Part shown: piece after piece, positions 16,287 to 24,879 of the stretch
Numbering within the stretch: position 1 is the stretch's first letter
Layout: each line of letters begins with the position of its first letter
From: CAWEDP01 sp963807925
GTDB lineage: Bacteria > Acidobacteriota > Vicinamibacteria > Vicinamibacterales > CAVVIG01
Direction: 5' to 3'
Length of the DNA stretch: 64,000 bases
Assembly (NCBI GenBank): GCA_963807925.1
Contig: CAWEDP010000001.1
Coordinates: 496,001 to 560,000, forward strand
Translations under genes and position numbers: made by a program
The notes under the pieces: model-generated
Seen by the model: the letters and a program-made list of their open reading frames with translations, nothing else
What the model was told of the DNA's origin: nothing
Database searches by the model: none

Positions 16287-17689
16287 TGTCGGCGGGCAAC
16301 GCCTCGGCGGCTCGCCGCGTCGATCGCACGCGGCTGCCGCAGCCGGGTGCCTCGGCGGCCTTCGCCTTCCCCTCGATCGACCGATCCGTGCTGCCCGATG
16401 GCCTGCAGGTCTGGACCGCCCGACACACGTCGGTGCCGGTGCTCTCGCTGCTGCTGCTGCTGAGAGCCGGCGCGGTCACCGACCCGGCGGGCCAGGAAGG
16501 GCTCGCCGCACTCACCGCAGACATGCTGGACGAGGGCAGCGGCGGCCGATCGGCGATCGACATGCACGAGGCCCTCGCCCGGATCGGGGCGCAGTTGGAC
16601 ACCGACATCGGATCGGATGCGGCGATCGTCGCCATCACGTCGCTCTCGCGGTTCGCGGATCGCGCGATCGGCCTGCTGGCCGATATGGCGGCGCGCCCCA
16701 CGCTCGCCGACGCGGATTTCGCGCGGGTGCGCCAGCTGCGCCTCCATCGCCTGACCCAGCTCAAGGACGTGCCGAGCGCGGTCGCCGATCGCACGTTCGT
16801 CCGCCTGCTGTACGGCTCGCATCCGTACGGTCATACGCCGATCGGCACCGAACAGAGCGTCATGCTGCTGTCGCCGGACGATGTGCGCCGCTTCCACGGG
16901 TCGGCCATCCGACCCTCCGGCGCGACGCTGATTGCGGTTGGCGACTGCGACCACGCCGAGATCGTGCGGCTCGCGTCGGACGCGTTCGGCGGATGGGCGG
17001 ACGGTCCGGCGCTCGATCCGTCAACGACCTCGTCGCAGGTGTCGGACCATGCTGCCGGCGCGGCCCGTCTGGTGGTCGTCCCGCGGCCGGGCGCCCCGCA
17101 GTCGGAGCTGCGCATCGGCCACGTCGCCGCGGCGCGGAGCACCCCCGACTATCACGCCCTCGTCGCCGCGAACATGGTGCTCGGCGGCCAGTTCGTCAGT
17201 CGGGTCAACCTGAATCTTCGCGAGGACAAGGGGTTCACCTACGGGGCCCGCACCGCGTTCGATTTCCGGCGGATGCCGGGGCCGTTTTCGCTGCAGGTCA
17301 GCGTGCAGACGGCCGCGACCGCGCGGGCGATCGAGGAATCGATCGGCGAAATCGCGGCGATTCGCGGCCCGCGGCCGGTGACGGCCGACGAGCTCGCGCT
17401 CGGCGTCGCCGCGTTGACGCGCGGATATGCCAGGAACTTCGAGACCGCCGAACAGATCGCCCGCGCCGCGACCCAGCTCGCGCTGTACGAGCTCGCCGAC
17501 GACTACTTCGCGCAGTACGTGGCGCGGGTCGAGGCCGTCTCACCCTCCGACGTCACGCGCGTGATGGCCGAGCACGTCCATCCCGCCAGGCTCGTGACAC
17601 TCGTCGTCGGCGACCTCGACGTGGTCGGCCGCGATCTCGAGCGGCTCGGCCTCGGCGATCCGGAAGTCCTGCCCGCCAGCGATGTGTGA
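16286..17689 (+). CDS. M16-like protein lacking the zinc site, second subunit
   Basis: The ATG at 16286 overlaps the previous stop by one base; a GTG one codon earlier is also possible. The 467-residue protein shows the M16 fold (VLPDGLQVWTARHTSVPVLS, GLAALTADMLDEGSGG), but the position of HxxEH reads ALTADML, so it cannot bind catalytic zinc. The C-terminal half has the conserved NLREDKGFTYGARTAF segment that shapes the substrate cleft. It is the expected non-catalytic partner of the preceding gene. Confidence 0.85.
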   Translation: MSAGNASAARRVDRTRLPQPGASAAFAFPSIDRSVLPDGLQVWTARHTSVPVLSLLLLLRAGAVTDPAGQEGLAALTADMLDEGSGGRSAIDMHEALARIGAQLDTDIGSDAAIVAITSLSRFADRAIGLLADMAARPTLADADFARVRQLRLHRLTQLKDVPSAVADRTFVRLLYGSHPYGHTPIGTEQSVMLLSPDDVRRFHGSAIRPSGATLIAVGDCDHAEIVRLASDAFGGWADGPALDPSTTSSQVSDHAAGAARLVVVPRPGAPQSELRIGHVAAARSTPDYHALVAANMVLGGQFVSRVNLNLREDKGFTYGARTAFDFRRMPGPFSLQVSVQTAATARAIEESIGEIAAIRGPRPVTADELALGVAALTRGYARNFETAEQIARAATQLALYELADDYFAQYVARVEAVSPSDVTRVMAEHVHPARLVTLVVGDLDVVGRDLERLGLGDPEVLPASDV

Positions 17690-17906
17690 TGGCGCGGGCG
17701 ATCGACCGTGACGGTTGACCGCCGCCCGCGACCAGCACGTCGGTCGTGTCCGGCGCCGGCCGGACCGGTTGCCGGACGTGCTCGGCCGCCCGGACGCGCC
17801 CATCGGCGCCGTTTTGCTGGCCCGCGTGGCGGATCCAAACATAGAATGGCCGAAGGGCCGTCCCGACCAGAGGATCGGATGATCTGGCGGATGATCGGAT
17901 GAGCCG
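17690..17906. other. Intergenic gap before a small membrane protein gene
   Basis: The 217-bp gap carries GC-rich partial inverted repeats around 17740-17800 and, just before the next start, a run of four GATGA-type units (17878-17908). I see no gene and no clear terminator. Confidence 0.3.
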
Positions 17907-18104
17907 ATGACCCGATTCAGCGTCAGCCTGTTCGGCGCGATTGCCGCCATCTCGGTGATGCTGGCTGTGGCGACGATCTGGCTGTTCCTGACCAATCCGG
18001 TCACGGTCGCGACGGCGGTGAGCGATGGCGAAATCACGCCGCTCGTACGCGATCTCGCGCAGGTGATCTTCGACGCGCTCCGGGGGCTGCTGAAGTACCT
18101 CTGA
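17907..18104 (+). CDS. Small single-helix membrane protein
   Basis: The 65-residue protein has one hydrophobic helix over residues 5-30, followed by a short soluble tail (DGEITPLVRDLAQVIF, then ALRGLLKYL) that is amphipathic. No family is recognised. It faces the alpha/beta hydrolase gene tail to tail. The clean start and codon pattern suggest a real gene, but support is modest. Confidence 0.45.
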   Translation: MTRFSVSLFGAIAAISVMLAVATIWLFLTNPVTVATAVSDGEITPLVRDLAQVIFDALRGLLKYL

Positions 18105-18140
18105 TCGTCCTGGTCGTCGTCCGGCTCCGCCGCGGCGGCC

Positions 18141-19235
18141 TCACCTGGCGAGTTCCCGCCTCAGGAACCTCGTCAGCACCCAGCCGTCGACGAACTTGAA
18201 CGGCGCTTTGCCGGAGCTGTAGTGCCCGCAGCGCAGGACGGACACAGTGTGTGGAATCCTCCGCTCGCGGAACTCGCGCACCAGGTCTTCCGAGAGATCG
18301 ACGGGAAACGAGAGATCGTAGCGCGCGTAGACGAGCAGCGTGCGCCGGTCCCGCACGCGGTCGAGATACCAGCGGGGGCTGATCGGTTTCCAGAGCGCGC
18401 GCAGGAGATCGAGATCGATGTGGCCGTCGAGCCCCCGGCGCACGTGGTCGGTCGACAGGCCGCGCCACACGACGTCGGCGAAATAGGGCGAGATGTGGTT
18501 CAGCGCCTGCGCCCTCACGAGCGGTTCATGGGCCGTGGTCAGGAGCGCGAGACACGACCCAAGGCTCGTGCCGAGAATTCCGATGCGGTCGTAGCGGCCG
18601 GCGAGCCAGTGAATCGCGCGGCGCGCGTCGAGCACCGCCTGCCGGCAGACCTGCAGCGTCCGCGCGACGTTCGCGCTGACGATGTAGTCGGCGCGACGGA
18701 GCTCGGGTGGCATGCGCTGATCGTGGTACGGAAGCGCGAGACGCAGCGCGCTCAACCCGGCCCAGTTGAGCAGCCGGCACAAACCGACATGGCCTCCCTC
18801 GTCGGCGTTCCATTGCGGCAGCACCAGGACGGCCCCGCGAGCGCCGTCCACGGGGAAGTACCGGCAATGGACCGTGTTGTTCTCGGCATGCGGCGTCGTG
18901 AGCGCGCTCGGAAAGGTGACGACGCGGGTCCGATCGGCCGCCCGCGCGACGCGGTACTCGCCGGTCGGCGCCGGCGTGAAGAACGCGTCGGTATCCTCCA
19001 TCACGCGGCCCACCCAGGCGCGCAGCACCTCGGCCGCCTGCGTGGGGTCTCCCTGGCCCATCGCGTCGGTTGCGACCGTGGGATCCGCCCGCGGGAGGAT
19101 CGTCGATCGCACCGGGCCGCCGTTGCCGGTCCGCGCAGCCATCCAGTCGAGGCCCCAGTCGAACGGGCGCACCACCCGGTCGGTCGTCACTGCGGCCAGG
19201 CGCCGTTCCCACGCATGAAAGAGCGGTTCGAGCAT
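18141..19235 (-). CDS. Alpha/beta hydrolase, cytoplasmic, unknown substrate
   Basis: The 364-residue protein has no signal peptide. The core reads GAVLVLPQWNADEGGHVGLC, then LPYHDQRMPPELRRADYIV and the nucleophile elbow GILGTSLGSC with Ser near residue 224. A possible acid lies in YARYDLSFPVD and the catalytic His in RCGHYSSGKAPF. It resembles large esterase-like hydrolases. It is divergent from the lysine operon; its start is only 25 bp from that promoter's -10 element. Confidence 0.75.
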   Translation of the reverse strand: MLEPLFHAWERRLAAVTTDRVVRPFDWGLDWMAARTGNGGPVRSTILPRADPTVATDAMGQGDPTQAAEVLRAWVGRVMEDTDAFFTPAPTGEYRVARAADRTRVVTFPSALTTPHAENNTVHCRYFPVDGARGAVLVLPQWNADEGGHVGLCRLLNWAGLSALRLALPYHDQRMPPELRRADYIVSANVARTLQVCRQAVLDARRAIHWLAGRYDRIGILGTSLGSCLALLTTAHEPLVRAQALNHISPYFADVVWRGLSTDHVRRGLDGHIDLDLLRALWKPISPRWYLDRVRDRRTLLVYARYDLSFPVDLSEDLVREFRERRIPHTVSVLRCGHYSSGKAPFKFVDGWVLTRFLRRELAR

Positions 19236-19259
19236 CGGATCGAGGAGCCGTTTTCACCA

Positions 19260-19268
19260 TGCTATACT
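19260..19268 (+). promoter_or_regulatory. Extended -10 promoter of the lysine operon
   Basis: The sequence TGCTATACT at 19260-19268 is an extended -10 element (TG, one base, TATACT). Such promoters do not need a good -35, and none is visible. Transcription should start near 19275, about three bases before the leader ORF ATG at 19278 and 200 bases before asd. Confidence 0.5.
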
Positions 19269-19277
19269 TAGCGGCTC

Positions 19278-19382
19278 ATGTCGCTCACCTCCGCGCACTC
19301 CGGCGCGAAGCCGTGCAACGGGCGCAAGAAGCGCAGCCGAAAACCGCCCGGCCGCGTCGGAGGAGTTGCGCTCGACCGCTGA
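19278..19382 (+). CDS. Putative leader peptide of the lysine operon
   Basis: A 34-codon ORF starts at 19278 and ends with TGA at 19382. Codons 11-22 encode K-P-C-N-G-R-K-K-R-S-R-K, so four lysine and three arginine codons fall within twelve positions. The antiterminator sequence at 19352-19360 lies inside the ORF at codons 25-28, just after the lysine cluster. This is the arrangement expected of a ribosome-stalling leader that senses charged tRNA-Lys. There is no Shine-Dalgarno; the ATG sits close to the predicted transcript start, so it may be translated as a leaderless ORF. The role is inferred. Confidence 0.45.
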   Translation: MSLTSAHSGAKPCNGRKKRSRKPPGRVGGVALDR

Positions 19383-19426
19383 AGTCAGACCCGCGAATCA
19401 TCGAGCCAGAGCGTCCGCCGACACGG
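19352..19426 (+). promoter_or_regulatory. Antiterminator pairing in the asd leader
   Basis: The nine bases CCGCGTCGG at 19352-19360 are an exact copy of bases 19432-19440 in the 3' arm of the terminator. They can therefore pair with the terminator's 5' arm (19418-19426) instead and block the terminator. The two structures are mutually exclusive. Whether the upstream copy is free depends on where a ribosome stands on the leader ORF. Confidence 0.5.
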
Positions 19427-19450
19427 TTCAACCGCGTCGGCTTTTTTTTT
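19417..19450 (+). terminator. Intrinsic terminator (attenuator) before asd
   Basis: The 5' arm 19417-19426 and the 3' arm 19432-19441 form a ten-position stem with one A-C mismatch and a five-base loop (TTCAA), followed directly by nine T residues (19442-19450). This is the strongest intrinsic terminator in the window. It lies 25 bp before the asd start and within the operon leader, so it can only act as an attenuator. Confidence 0.85.
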
Positions 19451-19474
19451 GAGTCCGTTTTCTGAGAGCCTCTG

Positions 19475-20521
19475 ATGCCTACGATTCCCGTCGGAATTCT
19501 CGGGGCGACCGGCATGGTCGGCCAGCAGTTCATCGCCCTTCTCGCGAACCATCCGTGGTTCCGCGTCGAGTTCCTCGGCGCGAGCCACAGGTCGGAGGGC
19601 AAGGCGTTCCGCGACGCGGCCGCCTGGCGGCTCGCCAGCCCGCTGCCCGACGAGGTGGCGGGCCGCACGGTCGAAGCGGCCGCCCCGGGCAGCGCGCCCC
19701 GGCTGGTGTTCTCGGGCCTCGATGCGTCGGTGGCCGGCGAAATCGAAGCCGCGTTCGCAGAGGCCGGTCATGTCGTGGTCAGCAACTCCAGAAACCATCG
19801 GATGGAGCCGACGGTTCCGCTCCTGATTCCAGAAATCAACGCGGATCACCTCGCGCTGCTCGACCGACAGGAGGCCGCGACGGGCTGGAAGGGACGCCTC
19901 GTCACCAACCCCAACTGTGCCGTCGTGGTGATGGCGATGGCGCTCGCGCCGCTGCGCCAGTTCGGCCTTCAGACCACGATCGTCACGACGCTGCAGGCGA
20001 TTTCCGGCGCCGGCTATCCGGGCGTCGCGTCGTGGGACATCCTCGCCAACGTGATCCCCCACATCGGGGGCGGCGAAGAGGAGAAAGTCGAAAGCGAAGG
20101 CCGGAAGATTCTCGGTTCGCTCAAGGACGGGTCGGTCGATCTGCACCCGGTGACCGTCAGCGCGACCACAACGCGGGTGCCGGTGCACCACGGACACACT
20201 GGATCGATCGCCGTCGGGCTGGCCCAGAAGCCGACGCCGGACGCCGTCATCGGGGCGTGGCGATCCTTCAGGGGACGGCCGCAGGAGCTGCAGCTGCCAT
20301 CGGCACCGCCCTGTCCGGTCGTCTATCTCTCCGAGGCGAACCGGCCGCAGCCCGCGCTCGACGTCAATCGCGACGGCGGCATGACGGTCAGCATCGGGCG
20401 CCTCCGCGCCTGTCCGGTGCTCGACTACAAGTTCGTCGCGCTCGGGCACAACACGATTCGCGGCGCCGCCGGCGCGGCGATCCTCAATGCCGAGCTGATG
20501 CACGCCGAAGGGCTGCTGTGA
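19475..20521 (+). CDS. asd: Aspartate-semialdehyde dehydrogenase
   Basis: The 348-residue enzyme reduces aspartyl phosphate to aspartate semialdehyde with NADPH, the second step toward lysine, threonine and methionine. The N-terminal dinucleotide motif is GILGATGMVGQQF. The active-site Cys148 lies in TNPNCAVVVMA, followed by QAISGAGYPG and the C-terminal HNTIRGAAGAA. This sequence type is the archaeal/fungal branch rather than the E. coli one. It is the first structural gene after the attenuator and overlaps lysC by four bases (GTGA). Confidence 0.95.
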   Translation: MPTIPVGILGATGMVGQQFIALLANHPWFRVEFLGASHRSEGKAFRDAAAWRLASPLPDEVAGRTVEAAAPGSAPRLVFSGLDASVAGEIEAAFAEAGHVVVSNSRNHRMEPTVPLLIPEINADHLALLDRQEAATGWKGRLVTNPNCAVVVMAMALAPLRQFGLQTTIVTTLQAISGAGYPGVASWDILANVIPHIGGGEEEKVESEGRKILGSLKDGSVDLHPVTVSATTTRVPVHHGHTGSIAVGLAQKPTPDAVIGAWRSFRGRPQELQLPSAPPCPVVYLSEANRPQPALDVNRDGGMTVSIGRLRACPVLDYKFVALGHNTIRGAAGAAILNAELMHAEGLL

Positions 20522-21915
20522 GCATCGTCATGAAGTTCGGCGGCACTTCGGTCGCCGACGAGCACGCCATCGGCCGCGTGACGGCGATCGTGAGACAGCA
20601 GATGGAGCGGCAGGACGGCGGCGATCGGCCGCCGGTGGTCGTGGTGTCCGCCCTGTCGAAGGTCACCGACGGCCTGCTGCATGTCGCGCGCTTCATGGAA
20701 GCCGGCGATCGCGATCAGGCGATCGCCCGGCTCGCCGAGCTCGCCGACCGTCACGTGGCGATCGCGTCGGCGTTGACGACGGGCGCGAGGCTCGCCGCGG
20801 TCGTTCGGGATCTGCACGCCGCGTTCACCGAACTGAGCGACATGGTTCGAGCCTTGTCGTCGCTGCACGAGGTGTCGCCGCGGCTCCTCGATACCATCGC
20901 CTCGACCGGCGAGCTGGCGAGCAGCCGTCTGGTCGCCTCGGCGCTCGCGGAAGCCGGCGTGCCGTCGGCGTGGATCGACGCCCGCGAGGTGATGGTCACC
21001 GACGACGAGTACACGCGGGCGGCGCCCGACATGGCGGCCACCTGCGTGCGCGTCCGCGACCGGCTCGTGGGCGTCGCGGGGCGGGGCGAGGTGGCCGTCC
21101 TCGGCGGGTTCATCGGCGCGACCCCGGACGGCGTGACGACCACGCTCGGCCGCGGCGGGTCGGACTATTCGGCCGCAATCTTCGGCGCGTGCCTCGACGT
21201 CGCTGAAATCCAGATCTGGACCGACGTCGACGGCATGCTGACGGCCGATCCCCGCGTCGTCGCCGCGCCGCGCCTCGTGCCGCAGCTCTCGTTTGCGGAG
21301 GCCTCGGAGCTGGCGTACTTCGGCGCGAAAGTCCTGCACCCGGCCACGATTCTCCCGGCGGTGGCCAGGAGCATCCCGGTCCGCATCCTGAACTCGCAGC
21401 GGCCGGCGGGCGCGGGAACCCTGATCACGGCAAACCCGCCGACCTCGCCAGGGAAGCTGACGGCGCTCGCGTGCAAGCGCGACGTCACCGTCATCGACAT
21501 CACGTCGACGCGCATGTTCATGGCGCACGGCTTTCTCAGCCGGCTCTTCGCCGTGTTCGAGCGGTTCAAGACGCCGGTCGACGTGGTGACGACCTCGGAG
21601 GTGAGCGTGTCGGTCACCCTGGACGATCGACGCCGCGTCGATCAGATCCTCGAGGGCCTTCGCGGGTTCGCCGACGTGTCGCAGGAGCCGGCGATGGCCA
21701 TCATCTGCGCCGTGGGCGAGGACATCCACGACGATCCGAGAGTGTTCGGGCGGGCGGTCTCGGCGCTCGACTCGATCCCGCTCCGGATGGTCTCGCAGGC
21801 CGCATCGCGGCGGAACATCACCTTCGTGCTCAGGGACGCCGATACGCCAGACGCGATGACCCGGCTGCACGACGCGTTTTTCGGCGCCTCGGCCCGACCC
21901 GACGCGCCGGTCTGA
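20518..21915 (+). CDS. lysC: Aspartate kinase
   Basis: The GTG at 20518 overlaps the asd stop; 465 residues. It catalyses the first step of the aspartate pathway. The kinase domain begins VMKFGGTSVAD, and GRGGSDYSAAIFGACL and WTDVDGMLTADPR carry the substrate and ATP-binding motifs. Residues 315-465 form two ACT domains (VTVIDITSTRMFMAHGFL, then MAIICAVGEDI), the usual site of feedback by lysine or threonine. No homoserine dehydrogenase is fused. An alternative ATG lies four codons in. Confidence 0.94.
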   Translation: MSIVMKFGGTSVADEHAIGRVTAIVRQQMERQDGGDRPPVVVVSALSKVTDGLLHVARFMEAGDRDQAIARLAELADRHVAIASALTTGARLAAVVRDLHAAFTELSDMVRALSSLHEVSPRLLDTIASTGELASSRLVASALAEAGVPSAWIDAREVMVTDDEYTRAAPDMAATCVRVRDRLVGVAGRGEVAVLGGFIGATPDGVTTTLGRGGSDYSAAIFGACLDVAEIQIWTDVDGMLTADPRVVAAPRLVPQLSFAEASELAYFGAKVLHPATILPAVARSIPVRILNSQRPAGAGTLITANPPTSPGKLTALACKRDVTVIDITSTRMFMAHGFLSRLFAVFERFKTPVDVVTTSEVSVSVTLDDRRRVDQILEGLRGFADVSQEPAMAIICAVGEDIHDDPRVFGRAVSALDSIPLRMVSQAASRRNITFVLRDADTPDAMTRLHDAFFGASARPDAPV

Positions 21916-21972
21916 AGGCGCGGTATCCTTTGGAGGCCTCGCGCCGGCGGCGGCGGCGGGGCGGGGTGAGCC

Positions 21973-22662
21973 ATGCGGATCCTGCTCATCGGTCACGGTC
22001 GGATGGGACGGCTGGTCGGTGACCTCGCGCCCGAGTACGGCTGCGAGGTGGCCGGCGTCATCGATCCGCAGTCGCCCTTGCATGCCGGCGGGCTCGACCA
22101 GGACCGCTGGCGCGGCGTCGACGTGGCGATCGACTTCACGTCTCCCGGCGCGGTGCGCGCGAACGTCCAGGCGCTGGCGCGCCTCGGCGTCAACGCCGTG
22201 GTCGGCACCACGGGCTGGCACGAGGAGGAGGCCGAGGTCCGTCGCAGCGCCGCGGCCGCGAACCTGGGTGTGGTCGCGGCGCCGAATTTCTCGGTCGGCG
22301 TGCTCATCTTCGAGTCGATTGTGGGACACGCGGCCAGGCTGTTCTCCGCGCAGGCGCAGTTCGGCGCGTTCCTTCACGAGGCGCATCACGTGGCCAAGAA
22401 GGACGCGCCGTCGGGCACGGCGCTCCTGCTGAAGAAGACGATCGAACGCGCAGGATTTTCGCGCCCGCTCGACGTGTCGTCGACGCGCGCCGGCTACATC
22501 CCGGGCGTTCACACGGTCGGGTTCGACGGCCCGGCCGAGACGGTCACGTTGACCCACACGGCGCGCGACCGGTCGGCCTTCGCCCGCGGCGCCCTGACGG
22601 CCGCGAAGTGGGTGCAAGGGCGGCACGGCTGGTTCACGATGCGGGACGTCCTGGGCCTCTAG
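21973..22662 (+). CDS. dapB: 4-hydroxy-tetrahydrodipicolinate reductase
   Basis: The 229-residue protein has the nucleotide-binding start MRILLIGHGRMGRLV and the active-site region HEAHHVAKKDAPSGTALLL, with the catalytic His and Lys of DapB. VGTTGWHEEE and AAPNFSVGV are also typical. It is slightly shorter than E. coli DapB (about 270), lacking loops between strands. It reduces the DapA product on the way to diaminopimelate. Gaps to lysC (57 bp) and dapA (44 bp) are consistent with one operon, though dapB precedes dapA. Confidence 0.93.
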   Translation: MRILLIGHGRMGRLVGDLAPEYGCEVAGVIDPQSPLHAGGLDQDRWRGVDVAIDFTSPGAVRANVQALARLGVNAVVGTTGWHEEEAEVRRSAAAANLGVVAAPNFSVGVLIFESIVGHAARLFSAQAQFGAFLHEAHHVAKKDAPSGTALLLKKTIERAGFSRPLDVSSTRAGYIPGVHTVGFDGPAETVTLTHTARDRSAFARGALTAAKWVQGRHGWFTMRDVLGL

Positions 22663-22706
22663 GAACGCGAGGCCATGCACGGCACAGAAGCGGTCGCTGA
22701 GGACTT

Positions 22707-23606
22707 ATGAGAACTCCATTCACTGGTTGCGGAACGGCCCTCGTGACGCCGTTCACCGCGTCGGGCAGCGTCGACGAGGCCGTGGTCCGGCGGCTGGGGC
22801 GCCGCCAGATCGAGGCGGGCACGCACTTCCTCGTACCGGTCGGCACGACCGGCGAGAGTCCGACGCTCACGCCCGACGAACGCGTGCGCATCGTCGAGAT
22901 CCTGGCCCACGAGGCCGGCGGCCGCACCCCGATCCTGGCGGGGGCCGGCGGGTACAATACGAAGGAAGTCGTTCACGCCGCGGCTGCCATGAAGGCGGCG
23001 GGCGCCGACGGCCTGCTGTCGGTGACGCCCTACTACAACAAGCCGACGCAGGAAGGCCTGTTCCAGCACTACCGCGCGATCGCCGAGAGCACGTCGCTGC
23101 CGATTGTGGTGTACAACGTGCCCAGCCGGACCGGCTGCAACATCGAGCCGGCAACCGTCGTGCGCCTCGCCTCGCTGAGGAACATCGTCGGGATCAAGGA
23201 AGCCTCGGGCAACATGACGCAGATGTGTGAGGTCTGCCGTCTCGTGCCGGAGAACTTCCTCGTCCTCTCGGGCGACGACGCGGTGACGCTGCCGCTCATG
23301 GCCGTGGGCGGGCGCGGCGTGATTTCGGTGGCGTCGAACGAGGCCCCGTCCGAGATGGCACAGATGGTCGAAGCCGCAGAGCGCGGAGACTACCGGGCGG
23401 CCCGCGCGATCCACACACGCCTCATGCCGCTCATGCAGATCAACTTCGTCGAATCGAGTCCCGGTCCGGTCAAGGCGGCCATGGCGGCGATGGGGCTGCT
23501 CGAGGAAATCTACCGCCTCCCCCTGGTCTCCCCGCGTGCCGAGTCCAAGGAGAAGATCTACCGGGTCTTGAAAGAGCTCGGGCTGCTGAAGGGCACCTTC
23601 GTATGA
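22707..23606 (+). CDS. dapA: 4-hydroxy-tetrahydrodipicolinate synthase
   Basis: The 299-residue TIM-barrel enzyme condenses pyruvate and aspartate semialdehyde. Signatures are PVGTTGESPTLTPDE near residue 45, VVYNVPSRTGCNI with the conserved Tyr and Arg, and the Schiff-base lysine in VGIKEASGN near residue 165. LSGDDAVTLPLMAVGGRGVI follows. Length and motifs match the family. It is preceded by GAGGACTT about 10 bp before its ATG. Confidence 0.95.
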   Translation: MRTPFTGCGTALVTPFTASGSVDEAVVRRLGRRQIEAGTHFLVPVGTTGESPTLTPDERVRIVEILAHEAGGRTPILAGAGGYNTKEVVHAAAAMKAAGADGLLSVTPYYNKPTQEGLFQHYRAIAESTSLPIVVYNVPSRTGCNIEPATVVRLASLRNIVGIKEASGNMTQMCEVCRLVPENFLVLSGDDAVTLPLMAVGGRGVISVASNEAPSEMAQMVEAAERGDYRAARAIHTRLMPLMQINFVESSPGPVKAAMAAMGLLEEIYRLPLVSPRAESKEKIYRVLKELGLLKGTFV

Positions 23607-23643
23607 GGCCGACGATGCTGTCGGCCGGGCCCGCCGAGGCCGC

Positions 23644-24660
23644 GTGATCCCTGCCGTCGTGGATCCCGTCGCACTGACGCGGGCGCTCGTGGACATCGAC
23701 TCCACGACCGGCAGCGAAGGACCGGTGGGCGCATTTCTCGCCGACCACCTCCGGAGCCTCGGATTTTCAGTGACCACTCAGCCGGTCGAGGCGGATCGCT
23801 TCAACGTGCTCGCGGCCCTCGACCCGCCGGAGGTGGTGTTCTCCACGCACCTGGATTGCGTGCCGCCGTTCTTTCCCAGCCGCATCGAGGACGATCGCCT
23901 GTACGGCCGCGGGTCGTGCGACGCGAAGGGCATTCTCGCCGCGCAGGTGGCGGCCGCCGAGATGCTGCGCCGCGAAGGCGAGCGTCGCGTCGGTTTGCTC
24001 TTCGTCGTAGGCGAAGAGCGCGGCAGCGACGGGGCCAGGGCGGCCAATGCCCTGGCCGGCGGCTGCCGATTCCTGGTGGACGGCGAGCCCACCGACAGCC
24101 GCCTCGGGCTGGCGACCCGCGGCATGCTGCGGCTGAAGCTGCGCGCGACCGGGCGGGCCGCGCACTCCTCGTTTCCCGAGCTCGGCGACTCGGCCATCGA
24201 CAGGCTCCTCGACGCGCTCGTGCAACTCCGGACGATCGATCTGCCGGCGGACGAGCGGCTCGGACGCACGCACTACACAATCGGCTTGATTGCGGGCGGC
24301 GTCGCGCCCAACGTCGTGTCGCCGTGGGCGGAAGCGGAAGTGATGTTCAGGACGGTGGGCGAGAACGCCCTGGTGCGGAGCGCCGTCGAGTCGCTCGAAT
24401 CGCGCGTGTCGATCGAACACGTCCTCGAGGCGCCGCCGGTTCGGTTGGTCACGGTGCCCGGCTACGACGCCGAGGTCTTTCCGTACACGACCGACATCCC
24501 GTTCCTGAGCGCCTGGGGCCAGCCGCTGCTGTTTGGACCCGGCTCGATCCATTCGGCGCACACCGTGGACGAGTTCATCTCGATTGGCGAGCTGAATGCG
24601 GCAGTGACGCACTATGTCGACATCGCTGGTCACCTGCTCGGGCGATCTGCCTGCAGCTGA
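23644..24660 (+). CDS. M20 family deacylase, likely DapE/ArgE type
   Basis: The GTG at 23644 gives 338 residues. Zinc and catalytic motifs are STHLDCVPP, YGRGSCDAKG and VVGEERGSDGAR, in the M20 order, with the dimerisation domain around residues 155-265 (GRAAHSSFPELG) and a C-terminal GPGSIHSAHTVDE. Position at the end of the lysine operon suggests succinyl-diaminopimelate desuccinylase; the sequence alone cannot separate this from acetylornithine deacetylase or a general carboxypeptidase. It may complete the diaminopimelate branch. Confidence 0.85.
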   Translation: MIPAVVDPVALTRALVDIDSTTGSEGPVGAFLADHLRSLGFSVTTQPVEADRFNVLAALDPPEVVFSTHLDCVPPFFPSRIEDDRLYGRGSCDAKGILAAQVAAAEMLRREGERRVGLLFVVGEERGSDGARAANALAGGCRFLVDGEPTDSRLGLATRGMLRLKLRATGRAAHSSFPELGDSAIDRLLDALVQLRTIDLPADERLGRTHYTIGLIAGGVAPNVVSPWAEAEVMFRTVGENALVRSAVESLESRVSIEHVLEAPPVRLVTVPGYDAEVFPYTTDIPFLSAWGQPLLFGPGSIHSAHTVDEFISIGELNAAVTHYVDIAGHLLGRSACS

Positions 24661-24714
24661 CTCCGCGTTGTGGTCCGGGCGCCCTGCGGCAGCGTTCATG
24701 CATCACGAGCCGGC

Positions 24715-24876
24715 GTGATCGAACACCCTCCGCCGGACACGCAGTGGCCGCCGGATCCGAGCGACCCGCCTCCGCCGGACATCAAGCCGGTGCCGCCGCC
24801 CGACACCCCGCTGCCGGCCGGAGCGCCGGATATTCCGGCGCCGCGCCCCGAGCGAGGAGTTCCAGGGCCCGCATGA
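24715..24876 (+). CDS. Possible proline-rich 53-residue peptide
   Basis: A GTG-initiated frame encodes a peptide with repeated PPD/PPPD units (HPPPDTQWPPD, PPPDIKPVPPPD) and about 40% proline. It could be a short secreted or scaffold peptide, but Pro-rich frames also arise by chance in GC-rich DNA. It falls in the 219-bp gap between the M20 gene and the convergent amidase. Nothing else is seen there. Confidence 0.25.
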   Translation: MIEHPPPDTQWPPDPSDPPPPDIKPVPPPDTPLPAGAPDIPAPRPERGVPGPA

Positions 24877-24879
24877 GGT

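Noticed and set aside
17878..17910. GATGA tandem units as a regulatory array
   Set aside because: The units are imperfect and overlap the start region of the next gene. They look like a chance run of start and ribosome-binding-like triplets.
19270..19450. L-box (lysine) riboswitch or T-box before asd
   Set aside because: The leader is short and lacks the L-box core and the T-box GGGTGGNACCGCG element. Only an ACCGCG coincidence is present inside the terminator arm.
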